Shown: positions 44,739 through 54,533, numbered from the stretch's first letter. The stretch is 62,608 bases of DNA from Roseibacillus sp. (GCA_002686085.1 NZAC01000037.1:1-62608); one strand, 5' to 3'. Numbers and translations are program-made. Notes: generated by a model from the sequence alone, not told the origin.

Positions 44739-46484
44739 TCAGGATTTACCCACGACCTTGCGCCGGTGCCTCTCCCATTCCTCCACTGGCACCACATTCC
44801 CTGTTTGTCCGGAGGCCCGCGCCTCATCTGGGGCCTCTGCCACTGAGGAATCTTCACGCTTTGGATAGTCGATACGACTGTGCATCATGCTCTGAAGCGT
44901 CTTGGTAAAGCTGGCCCGCATCTTCTTAAGGTCGCTCACCGTTAGCCCGCAATTATCGAGCTGACCATCCTTGATTCGATTAAACACAATTTCATCCACC
45001 AGAGATCTTATCTTACTAGGCGTAGGTTTCTGTAGGGTCCGCGCCGCACTCTCAACCGCATCCGCGAGGGAGATAATTCCGCTCTCTCTTGTCTGAGGAC
45101 TAGGACCCGGATACCGAAAGTTTTTTGCATCAACAACAGGTAGATCCTCAGGATTCTCCAATCCTTCTTGGACCTTCTCCTCTTCCATCCTTCTCTGCTC
45201 CTCTGCCTTTCGATAGAAGAAATACACTAATGAATCTCCATGGTGCTCCCGGATGACGTCAACAATTCTTGGATTCAGTTTATTCTTGATCGCCATGTCG
45301 ACACCATCCTTCACATGGGCAATAACTACCAATGCACTCATAGTTGGAGTCAAGGCATCATGAGGATTTGATTCTCCCTGATTCTCAATGAAGTAAGCGG
45401 GCTTCTGAAGCTTACCTATATCGTGGAAATAGGAACACACTCTACACATCATCGGATTGGCCCCGATCTTTTCGGCTGCTGCCTCCGACAAAGAAGCAAC
45501 CACCATGCTGTGATGAAAGGTTCCCGGGGCTTCCAACTGCATACGCCGAAGCAGCTTATGATTCAGGTCGCTCAACTCCAGCCAGCTTATATCCGTTGTC
45601 AGGCTGAAAGCTGACTCCAACAAGGGAAGAAGACCGCTGACAATCATTCCTGTAATCAGGCCAATACCAAAAGCCATCGCAATTTCGACTCCAAGGAGTT
45701 GCCACTCCAGAAGCCCTCCATCAGCCAACGAACCGAGACCGATCATCTGAAAAGAACACGCCACAAGAACTGCAGCCCCGCCGATATAGAAACCTGCTCT
45801 AAGCAGCCGCCCCCGCTTGCGGACCTGCAGAGTTACAAGAACTGCAACCGCGCCACACACCACACTCATTACCAAGTAGGGCAAGACCGAATTCTGAGGC
45901 ATCAGGAAAGCGCCCAGTAGAGACGCGGTGGCCACCGCATAAAGGCCAACCCCGGTCCCCAACAAAACTCCAAGAATCAATGGAGCGAATGCATACGGAA
46001 CAAGCAACAGTTTGAATGGACCTCCCAGAGAGGGGTTTGCATCAACCATCACCGTTGCGAGCCAAATAGCAGACAGCTGAAACGCCAAGCAGCACAGGAC
46101 GAGGAAGACGTGACTGTTTCGCTGCGTCACTTTGCGAAAAAGAACTTCCAAAAGGGCGAGACACAATCCCCCGGCTACCAGACACGAGAATCCAGCTCTG
46201 AGGCTTGCCGCGCCGCCAGTTGTTGTCCCCACAAAATTGAATGCCAAAACCGCTGCGAAAAGAGCGAACAAAAAATATAGTCCAGAGCGGAGGACGATGC
46301 TCCGGTCGAGATTGGCGGCTAATGCCCGATCGGAATGGGTCCGGCGCTTCTTACCGGAAGATAAACCCTGCTGAGTGAGGCGGCGGCGCCTGATGGAATC
46401 GAAAAGCTCCACGGGTGAATGGGGACGTTCGGAACGCTGGTCGGCGGGGAACTCCCCGCGCTGCGGAAAGCGTTCTAGGGGCAA
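44739..46484 (-). CDS. PgpH-like 7TM HD-domain phosphodiesterase
   Basis: A 581-residue membrane HD hydrolase of the 7TMR-HD family, whose studied member PgpH degrades c-di-AMP. About seven helices (about 65-290) precede the HD domain with GTFHHSMVV, FHDIGK, VIAHVKDG and REHHGDS. The large extracellular domain that Firmicutes PgpH has before the helices is missing; only a basic head of about 60 residues is present. The frame starts at TTG 46484; a GTG at 46412 is a good alternative. It sits in the conserved phoH-pgpH-ybeY order. Confidence 0.85.
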   Translation of the reverse strand: MPLERFPQRGEFPADQRSERPHSPVELFDSIRRRRLTQQGLSSGKKRRTHSDRALAANLDRSIVLRSGLYFLFALFAAVLAFNFVGTTTGGAASLRAGFSCLVAGGLCLALLEVLFRKVTQRNSHVFLVLCCLAFQLSAIWLATVMVDANPSLGGPFKLLLVPYAFAPLILGVLLGTGVGLYAVATASLLGAFLMPQNSVLPYLVMSVVCGAVAVLVTLQVRKRGRLLRAGFYIGGAAVLVACSFQMIGLGSLADGGLLEWQLLGVEIAMAFGIGLITGMIVSGLLPLLESAFSLTTDISWLELSDLNHKLLRRMQLEAPGTFHHSMVVASLSEAAAEKIGANPMMCRVCSYFHDIGKLQKPAYFIENQGESNPHDALTPTMSALVVIAHVKDGVDMAIKNKLNPRIVDVIREHHGDSLVYFFYRKAEEQRRMEEEKVQEGLENPEDLPVVDAKNFRYPGPSPQTRESGIISLADAVESAARTLQKPTPSKIRSLVDEIVFNRIKDGQLDNCGLTVSDLKKMRASFTKTLQSMMHSRIDYPKREDSSVAEAPDEARASGQTGNVVPVEEWERHRRKVVGKS

Positions 46485-46522
46485 TTGTAGAGTTTTTCAA
46501 CGTCATTCAACCTCCTGCCGCG

Positions 46523-47536
46523 TCACCTTGACTCACCCCTTCCTCTGGCAGCCCCATTTTTATTGGAGTTCCTATAATTTTCATAGGCATCAATTATTTC
46601 ACTCACGACAGGGTGGCGGACCACGTCTCCTCTCGAAAAACGGATAAATTTTACTCCAGGAACATTGTCCATGGCTGCCTCCGCCTCAACAAGCCCAGAG
46701 GCAATACCGTCGGCGAGGTCCACCTGACTCCCGTCTCCGGTCACTACGCAAGAAGATCCCTCTCCAAGACGGGTCAACAACATGAACATTTGCTCCCTTG
46801 TAGTATTCTGAGCCTCGTCAAGAATCACGCACGAGCTCGCAAGCGTACGGCCACGCATATATGCAAGCGGCGCGATTTCGATCGTTCCATCCTCTAGATA
46901 TCGATTCCCCTCCTCAGGCTCAAGAAGATCATGGATGGCATCATAGAGCGGACGGAGGTAGGGGGCCACTTTCTCCTGTAAGTCTCCGGGAAGAAACCCC
47001 AAAGCCTCACCGGCCTCTACTGCAGGACGGGTAAGAATCACCCGTGTAATCTCTCCTCTTTTGAGCCGGCACAACGCCATCGCCATTGCCAAATAGGTTT
47101 TTCCAGTTCCTGCCGGTCCAATACCAAACACTACCGGGTGCGACTCCATAGCCCGGAGGTAGTCTTGCTGGTGCGGACTACGGGGCGTAACTGCTTTTCG
47201 TGTCCGAGAACCAAGCAACCTCGTCGCGGTGAGATCGGACAGGCCCCTACTCTGCTTTCCCGCAACCATGTCGACTGCCTGCCGAAAATCCCGCCTATGA
47301 ATAGACACCCCCGAACGGCGAGCTTCTTCGAGATCGGCAAATAGTTTCTTCGCCAAGTCCAAGCCCGCTCGCGATCCACTGAACAAGATCCACCCGTCCC
47401 GAGTAACTACCCTCACTCCAAGAGCCTGCTCGATATAATTAACTTCCCTCGCATCATTCGCGAATAGCGAGTGCAGGAACTGAGGGGTTTCAAATTCCAA
47501 TTTAAGTTGGTTCTCAGGGACTGGGGGCTGACTCAT
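46523..47536 (-). CDS. phoH: PhoH-like/YbeZ ATPase
   Basis: A PhoH/YbeZ-type NTPase linked to RNA handling with YbeY. From ATG 47536 it has 337 residues (a GTG 11 codons upstream is possible). It shows an N-terminal KH-like region, Walker A GIGPAGTGKTYLA, TRPAVEAGE.LGFLPGDL, Walker B CVILDEAQNTT, and the VVTGDGSQVDL sensor. It is second in the run, after trhO. Confidence 0.93.
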   Translation of the reverse strand: MSQPPVPENQLKLEFETPQFLHSLFANDAREVNYIEQALGVRVVTRDGWILFSGSRAGLDLAKKLFADLEEARRSGVSIHRRDFRQAVDMVAGKQSRGLSDLTATRLLGSRTRKAVTPRSPHQQDYLRAMESHPVVFGIGPAGTGKTYLAMAMALCRLKRGEITRVILTRPAVEAGEALGFLPGDLQEKVAPYLRPLYDAIHDLLEPEEGNRYLEDGTIEIAPLAYMRGRTLASSCVILDEAQNTTREQMFMLLTRLGEGSSCVVTGDGSQVDLADGIASGLVEAEAAMDNVPGVKFIRFSRGDVVRHPVVSEIIDAYENYRNSNKNGAARGRGESR

Positions 47537-47584
47537 CGTAGCTTCTGAACGTTTGTGAATGGACGGCACGTATTGAACAAGTCC

Positions 47585-48610
47585 TCAGTCGCATCCAATC
47601 CCCAAGGCTGCCAAAGACAGGATCGACGCCTCCTCGCATACTGAGCTACAGAAACGGAGCTGGTCGCTCTCGCAGGAGGCACAAGAGAAATACTGACGAT
47701 TGCAACGGCTCCAACTGCAATTGACGTAACGGTCCGAAGCTACACCACAATGCAGGCATCGAGATACTACTGTTGCCCCAGCAGTATGATTCACCTCTAC
47801 CGCTATTCTTTGATCGAATACATAGCACTTACCCGCAAAACCCTCCCCTTGTATCCCTGCCTCTTTACCATACGATACGATTCCTCCATCCAGTTGGCAC
47901 ACGTCAGGGAATCCTTGCCGCAGGAGGAACCCGCTGAACTTTTCACAACGGATCCCCCCGGTGCAGTAAGTCATTATCTTTTTCCCTTCTAGCCGACTCC
48001 GATTTTCTTTCACCCAGGCCGGCAGCTCACGAAAATTTTCAACCGGCGGCAAAAGGGCCCCTTCGAAATGCCCTAGTTCCCACTCATATTGGTTTCGGGC
48101 ATCTACCAGAACGGTATTGTCGTCCCTCATCAAATCTCGCCATTGCGCCGGAGTGAGATAGTCTCCGGTAGTTTCATCGGGCGAAAAATCGTCCTTTCCG
48201 AGATCCAAGGTCACCACTTCGTCTCGCCGTTTGATACTTAGCTTGGGAAAGGCGTGTCCCGAAGCTGGATCCACCTTGAATTGGATACCCTTCGTTCTGG
48301 GATCCTCATTTAGAACCTTCATGTAGTTTTCGGTCATTTCCCGTTTCCCCGAAACAGTCCCATTCAGTCCCTCATCGGCAATCAGAATGCGACCCCGCAA
48401 TTCCAGCGCCTCACACAGTTCCAAATGCTCAGCCAGATAACCTGCCGAGTCTTCGAGAGGCCGGTAGAGGTAATATAGCAGGATCTGGTGGGATTCTACG
48501 CTGATGCCTGAATTCAGGGTCTTGACCCTCCATTTGCCAATTCCAAATTCCCCTCTTTGGAAAATAGACTCTGGCCCACAGATGATTCGGCCCTTTGATT
48601 CAACCTCCAC
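47585..48610 (-). CDS. trhO: tRNA uridine(34) hydroxylase TrhO (rhodanese family)
   Basis: TrhO (YceA) makes 5-hydroxyuridine at the wobble base of some tRNAs. The 341-residue protein has the N-terminal ferredoxin-like domain (ADEGLNGTVSG), the rhodanese loop with catalytic Cys (MTYCTGGIRCEKFS), and a C-terminal Cys-rich segment (RCLHCGV, NCSWSRCNRQY, CASCE) that probably binds zinc. The frame opens at GTG 48610; no better start is seen. It heads the minus-strand run and diverges from hisS. Confidence 0.88.
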   Translation of the reverse strand: MEVESKGRIICGPESIFQRGEFGIGKWRVKTLNSGISVESHQILLYYLYRPLEDSAGYLAEHLELCEALELRGRILIADEGLNGTVSGKREMTENYMKVLNEDPRTKGIQFKVDPASGHAFPKLSIKRRDEVVTLDLGKDDFSPDETTGDYLTPAQWRDLMRDDNTVLVDARNQYEWELGHFEGALLPPVENFRELPAWVKENRSRLEGKKIMTYCTGGIRCEKFSGFLLRQGFPDVCQLDGGIVSYGKEAGIQGEGFAGKCYVFDQRIAVEVNHTAGATVVSRCLHCGVASDRYVNCSWSRCNRQYFSCASCESDQLRFCSSVCEEASILSLAALGIGCD

Positions 48611-48702
48611 CCGTTAACAAGCGATAGGAAGAGACAGAAGACCGATTAAGACCTCTTCATCGATAAAACCGCAATTTACGGGGCAAATTCGCGCGTCGCT
48701 TC

Positions 48703-48730
48703 TCGACAAAGCACTTAACCTCCCTATCCT
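48703..48730 (+). promoter_or_regulatory. Probable hisS promoter
   Basis: TCGACA at 48703-48708 (one base from TTGACA) and TATCCT at 48725-48730 (four of six) are separated by 16 bases. The predicted start of transcription is about 13 bases before the hisS ATG, leaving almost no room for a ribosome site, and none is visible. Confidence 0.4.
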
Positions 48731-48749
48731 CCCGCCCCCCGCTAAGCCA

Positions 48750-50045
48750 ATGGCAAGTAACAACCAGCCCCTGCCCGGTTTCAGGGACTTCCCACCTCGT
48801 GAACGTCTCCAGTCCCGCTATTTGTTCGAGATCTGGAAACGGGTCGCCAAGCGCTATGGATTTTCCGAATACGAAGGCCCTATTCTGGAGTCGGCGGATC
48901 TCTACCTCAGGAAATCAGGTGGAGAGCTAGGCGAACAACTCTTTCGCTTCGAGGACAAGGGAGGAAGAGATGTTGTCCTTCGTCCCGAGTTAACTGCATC
49001 CCTCGCCCGAATCTCTGCTGGGCAGCAGAGAGACTACCCCAAGCCCTTGAAGTGGTTTGAAATCGGACGATGCTTCCGATACGAAAAACCTCAGCGAGGA
49101 CGTTTACGCGAATTTTATCAGTTTAATGCGGACATTCTCGGGGAAGCCTCTCCGGCGGCAGACGCTGAGCTCATCGCCTTGTCGATTGACGTCATGCGTG
49201 AACTTGGATTCGGCGAGGATGACTTCTCAATCCGTCTATCGGACCGTCAGGCGTGGATCAACTTCGCTCAAGATCATGAAATCGCTCCCTCGAACCTCGA
49301 TTCTTTCCTTCAGATTGTCGATAAGATCGAGCGAGATCCGGCCGAAAAGATAAAGGAAAAGCTAAAGCCTTTCTCCATCGACTTGGAAACAGTGCGTAAC
49401 TTCATCTCCACTGCAGGGGACTCCTGCTCGGAAAATCTTTCTGAAGTTCTCAAAGATCTCGGAGCGCGTAATCTCAACAGATTCGTTGAGGTCGACCTCT
49501 CGATTGTTCGAGGGCTGGCCTATTACACAGGGGTAGTCTTTGAGGTTTTTGATTCAGGAAAGAACCTTCGCTCAGTCGCTGGAGGTGGACGCTACGATAC
49601 TCTTGTTTCGATTGTAACTGACGGCTCCTCGGACCTCGCCGCAACGGGCTACGCGATGGGAGACTGTGTGATTTCCGAGCTGATTAAGGAGGTTCCTACC
49701 GCACTACTCCAATATCAGGCATGGCTGCAGACACAGGCGACCTGTGAGGTCTACATCGTGATTGCTGATGAATCGAAGCGCTCGAACGCCCTGTCTCTGG
49801 GACACACGATTCGCGACAGCGGCCTGGCAGCGGATTGGCCGCTCTCTCCTATGAAGGTCAACAAACAGTTCAAAGCTGCCGATCATACTCTTGCACGATT
49901 CGCTCTAGTGGTTGGAAGCGAGTTCCCAGATCTCAAACTCAAAAATCTTAATAGCCGAACCGAGGAAACAATTCCGGCCGGAAGTAACACTATCGATGTC
50001 ATCAAGGCGCGTCTCGAAGCGCCTGATGGACCTTTACTCGCATAG
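48750..50045 (+). CDS. hisS: Histidyl-tRNA synthetase
   Basis: A class II aminoacyl-tRNA synthetase of 431 residues. Motif 1 lies in GFRDFPP...RYGF, motif 2 in LRPELTASLAR and GRCFRYEKPQRGRLREFYQF, and the His-specific loop in VRGLAYYTGVVFEVFD, with motif 3 AGGGRYD. A C-terminal anticodon-binding domain follows. aspS begins 52 bases after the stop, so the two form an operon. Confidence 0.95.
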   Translation: MASNNQPLPGFRDFPPRERLQSRYLFEIWKRVAKRYGFSEYEGPILESADLYLRKSGGELGEQLFRFEDKGGRDVVLRPELTASLARISAGQQRDYPKPLKWFEIGRCFRYEKPQRGRLREFYQFNADILGEASPAADAELIALSIDVMRELGFGEDDFSIRLSDRQAWINFAQDHEIAPSNLDSFLQIVDKIERDPAEKIKEKLKPFSIDLETVRNFISTAGDSCSENLSEVLKDLGARNLNRFVEVDLSIVRGLAYYTGVVFEVFDSGKNLRSVAGGGRYDTLVSIVTDGSSDLAATGYAMGDCVISELIKEVPTALLQYQAWLQTQATCEVYIVIADESKRSNALSLGHTIRDSGLAADWPLSPMKVNKQFKAADHTLARFALVVGSEFPDLKLKNLNSRTEETIPAGSNTIDVIKARLEAPDGPLLA

Positions 50046-50097
50046 CCGATAGGATCATCCGAGCTCTACGAAAGAAGACACTCATAACCGAACCTCA

Positions 50098-51900
50098 ATG
50101 AGAACACACCATTGCAACGAACTACGGGCAGAAAATCAGGGAGAAACAGTGACTCTTACCGGATGGGTCAATTCATCACGGGATCATGGTGGGGTAATTT
50201 TTATTGATTTACGGGACCGTGAGGGACTCACCCAGTGCGTATTCCGTCCAGAGGAGTCCTCCGAGTCCGCCAAGGCTTCACACTCTCTCCGTGCGGAAGA
50301 TGTCGTGGAGGTAACTGGCAGGGTAGAACCAAGGCCGGAAATCGACGGCAACAGCACCGTAAATCCCGAGCTTCCTACAGGTGACATTGAGGTGGCGGCC
50401 ACCGCTCTCACTATCGTTAATAAGGCAAAGGTCCTTCCGTTCCAACTGGACAAAGAACTCTCCAATGAGGATCTCAGGCTCAGTCACAGGTTCCTTGATC
50501 TCCGGCGCCCCAGGATGAATCAGAACCTGCGAATCCGTCACCGAGTCACCAAAGCAGCTCGTGATTACCTGGATTCCCATGGGTTTATCGAGGTAGAAAC
50601 CCCAATTCTCTCCAAATCCACTCCCGAGGGAGCACGGGACTTCCTGGTCCCATCCCGAATGCACCCAGGATCTTTTTATGCACTTCCGCAAGCCCCACAG
50701 CAATACAAGCAGCTACTGATGGTTGCTGGGGTTGAGCGATACTTTCAGGTAGCTCGCTGCTTCAGAGACGAGGACCTCAGGGCCGACCGGCAGCCCGAAT
50801 TTACTCAAGTGGATGTGGAGGGCTCCTTCACTGACCAGGAAGAAATCATAGAACTCATGGAAGGGTGCCTCTCTGCCATGTTCAAGGCGGGCCGTGACGC
50901 CGATATACCAACCCCCTTCGAGCGTATGACCTGGCATGACGCCATGAATCAATTTGGATCTGATAAACCCGATCGCCGGTTTGGCATCCAAATCGAAGAC
51001 CTCAGCGATCTCTTTGCGGATAGCGGGTTCAAAGTCTTTTCGGGAGCGGTAAAGAACGGCGGAGTCGTAAAGGCGATCAACGCAAAAGGCTTCTCAGGAA
51101 TTACAACAGGCCAAGTCGATAAGCTCACTGAAATCGCCGTCAACCATGGAGCAAAAGGGCTGGCCTACATCCAGGTGCGCGGAGAGGACCCATCCACCTG
51201 GCGATCTCCCATCACCAAGTTCTTCAACGAAGAGGAGTTGCTCGGGTTGAAGGATAAACTCAACGTTGAAGAAGGTGATCTCGTTCTTTTCGCTGCTGAT
51301 CAGTGGGAATCCGCCTGTGAAATACTTGGCAGGATACGACTTGAATGCGCCTCCATGCAGTCCCTCCTTCAGGGCCGTGAAGGGGAGTTTGATTTCTTAT
51401 GGATCACCGAGTTTCCCCTGCTCGCCTACGACGAGGAGTCGGGTAATTGGTCCGCAGTTCACCATCCGTTCACAAGGCCTGTTGACGGAGATCAGGAGCA
51501 GCTTCAGCAGGGGAATTACTCCAACCTCCGCGCCCAAGCCTATGACGTTGTTCTCAATGGCCACGAATTAGGAGGCGGATCCATCCGAATACATGAGAAG
51601 GAGCTCCAGTCTGCGATGTTTACCGCCCTCGGAATCAGCGAAGAACAGGCGGCCAATGAATTTGGTCACATCCTTGAAGCCTTTGAATTTGGCGCACCGC
51701 CCCATGGAGGCATCGCTCTCGGACTGGATCGTATCGTAATGCTCATTGCCGGAGAGGAGTCGATTCGTGAAGTAATTGCATTCCCAAAAAACAACAAAGG
51801 TTGCGATCTCATGTCCGCGAGCCCGGCACCTGCTGAACCGGTCCAGCTCAGAGATCTGCGTATCAAAACCACGGTTCCCGATCCGGAGCCCGAGGCCTGA
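50098..51900 (+). CDS. aspS: Aspartyl-tRNA synthetase
   Basis: A 600-residue class II synthetase of the bacterial type, including the GAD insertion domain (about 290-400). The N-terminal OB fold shows GWVNSSRDHGGVIFIDLRD, motif 2 FRDEDLRADRQPEFTQVD, and motif 3 GIALGLDRIVMLI. Bacterial AspRS with the GAD domain can be discriminating or non-discriminating; this cannot be told from these motifs. Confidence 0.96.
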   Translation: MRTHHCNELRAENQGETVTLTGWVNSSRDHGGVIFIDLRDREGLTQCVFRPEESSESAKASHSLRAEDVVEVTGRVEPRPEIDGNSTVNPELPTGDIEVAATALTIVNKAKVLPFQLDKELSNEDLRLSHRFLDLRRPRMNQNLRIRHRVTKAARDYLDSHGFIEVETPILSKSTPEGARDFLVPSRMHPGSFYALPQAPQQYKQLLMVAGVERYFQVARCFRDEDLRADRQPEFTQVDVEGSFTDQEEIIELMEGCLSAMFKAGRDADIPTPFERMTWHDAMNQFGSDKPDRRFGIQIEDLSDLFADSGFKVFSGAVKNGGVVKAINAKGFSGITTGQVDKLTEIAVNHGAKGLAYIQVRGEDPSTWRSPITKFFNEEELLGLKDKLNVEEGDLVLFAADQWESACEILGRIRLECASMQSLLQGREGEFDFLWITEFPLLAYDEESGNWSAVHHPFTRPVDGDQEQLQQGNYSNLRAQAYDVVLNGHELGGGSIRIHEKELQSAMFTALGISEEQAANEFGHILEAFEFGAPPHGGIALGLDRIVMLIAGEESIREVIAFPKNNKGCDLMSASPAPAEPVQLRDLRIKTTVPDPEPEA

Positions 51901-51984
51901 TCTAACGAGTGCCCCGCCTGACAGCTTGCATTCTGTCCATTGTCTCTGCACGGTGAAACCTGACTTTTCTCGTCTGATTCTTCC

Positions 51985-52680
51985 ATGAAACCTTTTCCCG
52001 TCTTTCTTGTCGTTCTTGGAACGGCGTGCCCCCTTCTCAGAAGTGAAGTGGAGGAAGATATACCCTATGGAATCGAGGCGGTCACGGGGCTTCGCTCAGC
52101 CTACAGCCACCGGGGCTTTGAACTGGCAGATTCCACGCTCGATTTCCAATTGGAAACAGAGGTAACCATCAACAACGACCTCTCTCTGGCTGCGGGTGGC
52201 TGGATCGCTTCCGAGTTGGGTGGACAATTTGAGGAAAAGACAGGATTTCTCGAACTCCGGACCACCCTTGGAGACGCCTTCACGGCTAGTGGACTGATAG
52301 GCTATCACGGTTACAGCAACAGTGTCATTCGAAGCGGCTTCGATATCTCTGGAACCTTTACCTGGTATGCCGATACTGCCTGGAATTTCTCCACCTCCAT
52401 AGCTCATGACTGTGGAGCGGGAGGTTGGCACGGCGAATTATCGAGCCATTGGTACAAACGACTGTCGGACGACGCCTTCCTTTCGGGCAAGCTAGGAATC
52501 TCAGGCACTGAAGACTACTATGGGCACTCAGGCTTTGGCGACCTTAGCGGGCGCCTTTCCCTGACTTACAACGTCAACACCATGCTTTCGGTAACTCCGT
52601 TTGCAGGATGGTCCTACGAACTTCGTCATCGCGATGGCAACGAGATCCACGCTGGCGTCTGGCTCGAGGTTTCTTTTTAG
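51985..52680 (+). CDS. Outer-membrane beta-barrel-like protein
   Basis: A 231-residue exported protein with a short signal peptide (cleavage near residue 20) and alternating hydrophobic residues throughout, such as DFQLETEVTI and SGFDISGTFTWYAD. The last residue is Phe, as in proteins inserted by the BAM complex. 'GLRSAYSHRGFEL' near the N-terminus recalls the Y..RG motif of TorF-like putative porins. No enzymatic motif is visible. It lies 84 bases after aspS, perhaps with its own promoter, and converges on the EF-hand gene. Confidence 0.7.
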   Translation: MKPFPVFLVVLGTACPLLRSEVEEDIPYGIEAVTGLRSAYSHRGFELADSTLDFQLETEVTINNDLSLAAGGWIASELGGQFEEKTGFLELRTTLGDAFTASGLIGYHGYSNSVIRSGFDISGTFTWYADTAWNFSTSIAHDCGAGGWHGELSSHWYKRLSDDAFLSGKLGISGTEDYYGHSGFGDLSGRLSLTYNVNTMLSVTPFAGWSYELRHRDGNEIHAGVWLEVSF

Positions 52681-52736
52681 AGGACCAGTGTCCGGTGGGC
52701 CCTTGAGAGCCGCCTAACTACTACTCCTTACACCAA

Positions 52737-53474
52737 TTACTCCTCGTTTTTCGGCCGGCGTCCTTCCTCGCCCGGCCCGCGGCCCCGGGGCCGGCCTCGA
52801 TCGGCTCCCTCGAGTTTTCCATTTTGGTCTCGATCCATTTTATTAAATATCTTTTTGCGTTCACCCACTGAGAGGCCTCGCTGGCGCGGACCCCTCGCCC
52901 ATTCCTCGAAGGTCAGGCCGCCATCATTGTTCTGATCCAATCTTTCGATTTCAGCAGGATGTAATGGAGAACCCGGTCGCCGTGGGAAATCCGCTGCAGT
53001 CAGAACCTTGTTTCCATCGCGATCCATCCGGGAAAACATGGCCCCAAGCCGGTCGGCGCTCCACCCTTTAACCCTTGGATTTCTACTAAACTCATCAAAG
53101 GTGATTCGCCCATCCTTATTGTGGTCGTGCCCCCTGACAGAAGGAGGAATCGAGCTCGGCAGCTCCTCGAGGGTGATCTCCCCGTCATCGTTCTTATCCA
53201 GGTGATCAAAGAGGCGACGTCGTCCTGCCTCTCCTAGTGAAGCCGCCCGGCCGGCCGACCCAAACTCCTTAAACGAGACCTTGAGGTCACCGTTTGTATC
53301 GTATTTGGAAATGAAGCTCCTCCCGGAGAGAGGCCGGTGGCTCTGACCGCCCTTTCCTCCCCTGAAGGAGCCTTTCTGACTCTCTTCAGAAGCCGTTTTT
53401 CCTCCACCCCCCTGCGCCCATAGGGGCATAGCTATCGCCACAACGAGAAGGAGGGACTTGCGAAATGCCTTCAT
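52737..53474 (-). CDS. Secreted EF-hand protein with about six calcium motifs
   Basis: The ATG at 53474 gives 245 residues and a signal peptide (MKAFRKSLLLVVAIAMPL); the frame runs 50 codons further back without support. EF-type loops read YDTNGDLKVSFKEF, LDKNDDGEITLEEL, HDHNKDGRITFDEF, MDRDGNKVLTAADF, LDQNNDGGLTFEEW and MDRDQNGKLEGAD. The ends are Gly- and Arg-rich. Such proteins are frequent in PVC bacteria; they may bind calcium at the cell surface. Confidence 0.85.
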   Translation of the reverse strand: MKAFRKSLLLVVAIAMPLWAQGGGGKTASEESQKGSFRGGKGGQSHRPLSGRSFISKYDTNGDLKVSFKEFGSAGRAASLGEAGRRRLFDHLDKNDDGEITLEELPSSIPPSVRGHDHNKDGRITFDEFSRNPRVKGWSADRLGAMFSRMDRDGNKVLTAADFPRRPGSPLHPAEIERLDQNNDGGLTFEEWARGPRQRGLSVGERKKIFNKMDRDQNGKLEGADRGRPRGRGPGEEGRRPKNEE

Positions 53475-53606
53475 TAAAATACGATTGTCACAAAGAGAGA
53501 AGAGACAGGTTACTGCTTGGCAGGCTATCAAATATAACCCCCCAGTGGACGCAAAGTTCCTCAAGAAAACGAAATTCTGGGAAATACCCGTATCCAGCTT
53601 AATCGA

Positions 53607-54518
53607 ATGCAGTACACTACCCACATTTCTGAGATTCTCAATCAGGGAAACCCTTCAATTTCCTTCGAATTCTTCCCTCCGAAATCAGCCGAGGCATCAG
53701 ATCGACTTTTTTCCACAATCCACGACCTTAAGCAGCTCAATCCCTCATTTGTCAGCGTCACCTACGGAGCCGGAGGTTCCACTCGCGACCTGACTCACAA
53801 ACTCGTGCTCAGGATCATGGAGGAAACCACAATACCGGCAATTCCCCATCTCACATGCGTCAACCACAGTCGGGTCGAAATCTCAGAAATTCTCTCTGGA
53901 TATGCGAACGCCGAGGTTCCTGCAATCCTTGCCCTGCGCGGCGATCCTCCAGAGGGAACCCCCGACTACAACCGCGCTCAGGATGCCTTCTGCCATGCAG
54001 CCGACCTCGTCAGCTTCATCCAGAATTTCAACCGGGAAATCAGCAATCCAAGAAAAAAGTTTGGAGTTGGAGTTGCGGCATTTCCGGAGGGCCATCCGGA
54101 TACCCAGAACCGCCTCAAGGAAATGGATCACCTCCGACAAAAAGTTGATTCTGGAGCGGACTACATCTGCACGCAGTTATTTTTCAATAACTACTCCTTC
54201 CTTGATTTCCGAGATCGTTGCCGCCTCGCCGGAATCCACATTCCAATTATTGCAGGCATAATGCCGATCACGACAAAATCTGGCATGGTGAGGATGGCAG
54301 ACCTCGCCGCCGGCGTTCACTTTCCCGCTCTGCTGCAACGCATGCTGTTAAGCGCCAAAGATGACCCGGTTGCTTTTGAAAAAGCGGGAACGGATTACGC
54401 GACCTCCCAATGTCGCGAGCTTCTCGCGGAAGGGGTAGAGGGCCTCCATTTCTACACCCTTAACCGCAGTAGCGCTACGACACAGATTGCAACCGCCCTC
54501 GACCTTGGTCAGAAATAG
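53607..54518 (+). CDS. metF: 5,10-methylenetetrahydrofolate reductase
   Basis: The FAD enzyme that makes 5-methyl-THF for methionine synthesis. The 303-residue protein has the family markers FEFFPPKSAEA, VTYGAGGSTRD, the ALRGDPP loop, GAAFPEGH-like GVAAFPEGHPD, and ICTQLFFNN. It diverges from the EF-hand gene across 132 bases and converges on the AsmA-like gene, 15 bases apart. No SAM-riboswitch features were noticed upstream. Confidence 0.95.
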   Translation: MQYTTHISEILNQGNPSISFEFFPPKSAEASDRLFSTIHDLKQLNPSFVSVTYGAGGSTRDLTHKLVLRIMEETTIPAIPHLTCVNHSRVEISEILSGYANAEVPAILALRGDPPEGTPDYNRAQDAFCHAADLVSFIQNFNREISNPRKKFGVGVAAFPEGHPDTQNRLKEMDHLRQKVDSGADYICTQLFFNNYSFLDFRDRCRLAGIHIPIIAGIMPITTKSGMVRMADLAAGVHFPALLQRMLLSAKDDPVAFEKAGTDYATSQCRELLAEGVEGLHFYTLNRSSATTQIATALDLGQK

Positions 54519-54533
54519 AATTGGGAGCGGCAC

